From Atherinomorus stipes (taxonomy: Eukaryota > Chordata > Actinopteri > Atheriniformes > Atherinidae), in assembly GCA_023101725.1 (NCBI GenBank), contig JALJCO010003064.1, forward strand, positions 310,001 through 374,000: a stretch of DNA of 64,000 nucleotides. Direction: 5' to 3'. Below the pieces are notes generated by a model. The model was not told the origin of the DNA and did no database searches. It was given only the letters and a program-made list of their open reading frames with translations. The translations under genes were made by a program, and so were the position numbers. Every line of letters begins with the position of its first letter. Within the stretch, counting starts at the first letter, position 1. Below, piece after piece: positions 60,893 through 64,000 of this stretch.

Positions 60893-63800
60893 CCCCTTCC
60901 TCTTTCTCCTGTCCTTTCCTTTCTGCTCCCTAGTCGCTGGTGAGGTTTGTCCAGACTGACTCCTGAGGTTGAGCCCAGTCAGTGTGCATCATAGTCCCAC
61001 ACAACTGCCATCTTCTGACACTAAAGCACAAACTCTACTCATTTACTGCTGGCTTCTCCTTGTCTTTCTCTAACATGTTGTGACACTGTTTCTTTTTCTC
61101 TGCACTTTCTGACTACTCCACTCACTCTCTCCCTCTGGCTTCGCTGTCGTCTTGCCTCTCCCACAGGACTGGGAAAGCGCAACGGTCAGAGGTAAGGCCC
61201 TGCTGGACCCTCCCTACCTTCCGCCCTCTGGTCAGGATGGCCTCTCACAGGGAGAGTAAGAGAGGAGGGAGAGGCAGAAACTAACACTGGTGTGTTTTTT
61301 TCTGGCTTCACGCCCTGACGTGAGGACAGCAGCTGCTCACCACAAGTTTGAAAAGAGACACCTCAGCGATATGATACAGATAACCAGAGTGTAGGTGTGT
61401 GTTTATGACAGCACAACCATAAGTGTTTAGTTTACTTCTGCTGTGTCTGAGGCTTCTCCCAGACATAATCATTTACTGTCTGTATTTATTCTCCCTCTGT
61501 TCCACTCAGGGCTGAGCATGCTTGCCAAACACAGATTCACTTAGCAAATTAGCCTCCATATTTGAGGTGGGATGAATGTGAAAGTGTCTGTGCACATATG
61601 TGAGAGGTGGTAGTGGACTCCCTTCCTGCTAAGATAAAAATAGTGCCTTGTCTGGACACCAAAGCCAGCAGCCCCACAGCCTAGGCCAGCTAAATAAACC
61701 CTGACAGAGCACAAAGGACCATTAGTCTGGCACACAAACACACACAGCCAGTCATTCACTCACTCACGTACGCAGAGATTGCTTGTGCTTTGTATCAGTG
61801 ACTTAGATTTTCAATCTGAGCTCTCCATGGTGTGTAATGATCTCATCTTTGCGAGACGTTATCGACCCGTGACTCATATATTTGTCATAGCCGCCCAGAC
61901 AGAAAATTATATCCACATATGGCTGCAGATTCACACTGCAGGACAGTACAACACACACTCACACACAGACACCATCCACTGGTTACACAGAAAAATGGAA
62001 GGATGGACAAGGAATTGGAAAACCATTACCAAGGTGAAGTAAAATAAATCCAGTTTTATTGCATTTGAATTATGAGTTTAACAAACATTTTGATTATATC
62101 ATGATTTAAAATGCATACATATTAGTTAAACACTCCAATTAATGTTACTTTGTATCAATTTATACTTGTATGTTCAGGTCATCATTATTTTCTTATATGT
62201 TCTTTTAATTTAAGACAAAAATAAGAGGCTGATGTATTTGAGAAATTTGGCTTATTTTGAAAAGAAAACTAAATATTTTGACAGTCATATTTGGAACATA
62301 TTCACATAGTATTGTTTGGTGTTGAGAAAGTTTGAATAAATATAAAAATGTGTATCTCCCTTTGACCAGGCAATCAAGATAATCAAGTTGCATTAGACTG
62401 AACTGCTACATCAGTACTTTGAACATAAGTAAAAAATTAAAGAGATAACCTGGCTGCAAGTCTTTTAAAAATGTTGTATGCACACTATATTAGTGCTTTT
62501 TTTGTTATGCCGATGGAGATTTTTTTTTCCTTAGAAAAAAAGCAGGGGAAACCTTGTAATGAGTATATTTGACCTCATGGTCTTCTTTGAAGGTCTCAGT
62601 TAAGTTAGTTTTCAGAGCACAAGAAGGCCATTTGCAAGGCAAGTATTTTTGTAAATAATTTTCTATATAATTTTCTAAATCATCTGGCTTTCTTCTTTTT
62701 TTTTGTTTGTAAATCATAATCTGAACAAACCGCAGCTTTACTAAGCAAACCAAGTCTTGACACCTTGGAAAAAATAACCTGAAAGCTGATATCATTTAGT
62801 GTGCCCAGAATTAGCACTTTCATTACAAAAATAACATACTAATTTTACCGAACTTGTAGACAAAACATTTTATTTTCAACCTTATGCCTTTTGGGGATCA
62901 TATAATCCCCTGCTGCCTAAACTATTGCATGTCCTGCTTCTAACAGCAGCCCTGAGAAATCATCACACACATTCTCACTGAGTGTTGGAGTAACAGTGTC
63001 TCATTTTTGACACCTTGGACAAACAATGCAACTACTACACAAGCCTTACACAACTATGCTCTTAACAGTCTTGTAAAATGCCAGGAACTGCAGTCTGACC
63101 TTAATCAAAGCAAAGCTTGTGAAAATTTACTGTCTTTTTCTTCTTTCTGAAGGATTTAAACCATCACCTGAGGACAGATTTAGATGATGAATCACACTTA
63201 ATAGTCAGGAATAGCACAGGAAGGTAGAGATTTCAGATAAGAAATGAACCTGCCAGCCAAGGACAAAGGGGTAAAAGAGGGATGAAAAGAGAGAGATGAG
63301 ATCGAAGAGAACGACGGGTGATACTGATGAACATGAGTCACGCTCATCTGTTTCTCTGCTCAGAGGCAAAGGGAGCGAGATGAGAATAGCAGGAGAAAAA
63401 AAGGGGAGAATCAAAGATTAATACAAGTGGGGAACAATGCATTTGCTTGATAACATCAAAAAGCTTTTAAGCATATGCTCAGAGACACACAACAAACACA
63501 TGCATGTGCACACACACAAAGGCTAAGTGAAAAAATAGGAAGTGGATGTGATTCAGTGTTGATCCCAGAGGATTATGGGTAGAGTAGTGAATTGTCTGGC
63601 TGTCCCCTGAATTTACCCAGACTGGACCACTGCTGGCAACAAAACAGACAACTCAAGCATATTCAGACACACATACCCACACACACACTCATACACACTA
63701 TCAGGCCAATAAAAGTGGTGTTAACTGTGTGTGCATGGGTGGGGCAGTCATCCTCACTGGATCTCTGCTTCATTACTGAGGCTGACTTCATGGTGAAGAT

Positions 63801-64000
63801 GAAGTCACTGCTGGTTTAAAGGAGGTTTGGAGGAAGAAGTTACCTTACTCTACATATGCACAGAGTGCTCTACACACACATTATACGCTGATGTGAGCAC
63901 GAACGTTGCCTGAATCACAGTTCAAAGGAAAGAACAGATGGGGGTGCTTTCGGCTGCATACTTGCGACACACAAACACACAGGTTAACTCTCATGGTGAT
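60893..64000. other. Upstream of the schip1 alternative exon; no confident gene
   Basis: Should contain the promoter for the 60797-60892 exon if that exon is real; no TATA or CpG island is evident. A short plus-strand open stretch after an acceptor-like site (61167-61259) is discussed under findings. The rest, including 61260-64000, holds CA-rich simple repeats near 63490-63700 and no recognised exon. Confidence 0.35.

Overview
This window is nuclear DNA of a ray-finned (teleost) fish. The evidence is split genes with GT-AG introns, long microsatellites, Tc1-type transposons and MITEs of teleost type, and a gene order that matches part of human 3q25. No tRNA, rRNA, CRISPR or prokaryotic feature was seen. 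Apart from one intronless gene, the genes are split into exons of 19-291 bp. The exon models below were built by hand from splice sites, codon phase and protein similarity, so every joint is a prediction.

Layout. (1) 1305-1937, minus: an intronless gene for a small single-pass membrane protein, the C3orf80 homologue. (2) 1938-13276: non-coding, with a decayed Tc1 transposon at about 7035-8526 that carries a younger insertion. (3) 13277-32815, plus: a 17-exon gene predicted to encode 523 residues. It has an acidic N-terminal region made from tiny exons, a FIIND (ZU5-UPA) self-cleaving module, a basic linker and a C-terminal Death domain. Its introns are full of MITEs and hold a 285-bp TTTC repeat. 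(4) 36766-38343, minus: il12a, the p35 subunit of interleukin-12, in seven exons, with a promoter and an AU-rich 3' UTR readable in the sequence. (5) 43088-54045, minus: the conserved 3' exons of schip1, with a probable alternative first exon at 60797-60892. The larger IQCJ-SCHIP1-type 5' exons were not found and probably lie beyond the window.

In human the order SCHIP1 - IL12A - C3orf80 is kept, all in one direction. Here the same three genes also share one strand, and the FIIND-Death gene sits between il12a and C3orf80 on the opposite strand. It is the most interesting object in the window. Its architecture resembles CARD8 and the C-terminus of NLRP1, with a Death domain in place of the CARD, or a PIDD1 without leucine-rich repeats. 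The catalytic His and Ser of the FIIND self-cleavage reaction are present at the expected 27-residue spacing.

The non-coding part also holds a clear case of nested mobile elements: two TTAA-flanked MITEs with AGGRR-type ends, head to tail and sharing one TTAA, inserted in a Tc1 remnant (16747-19027).
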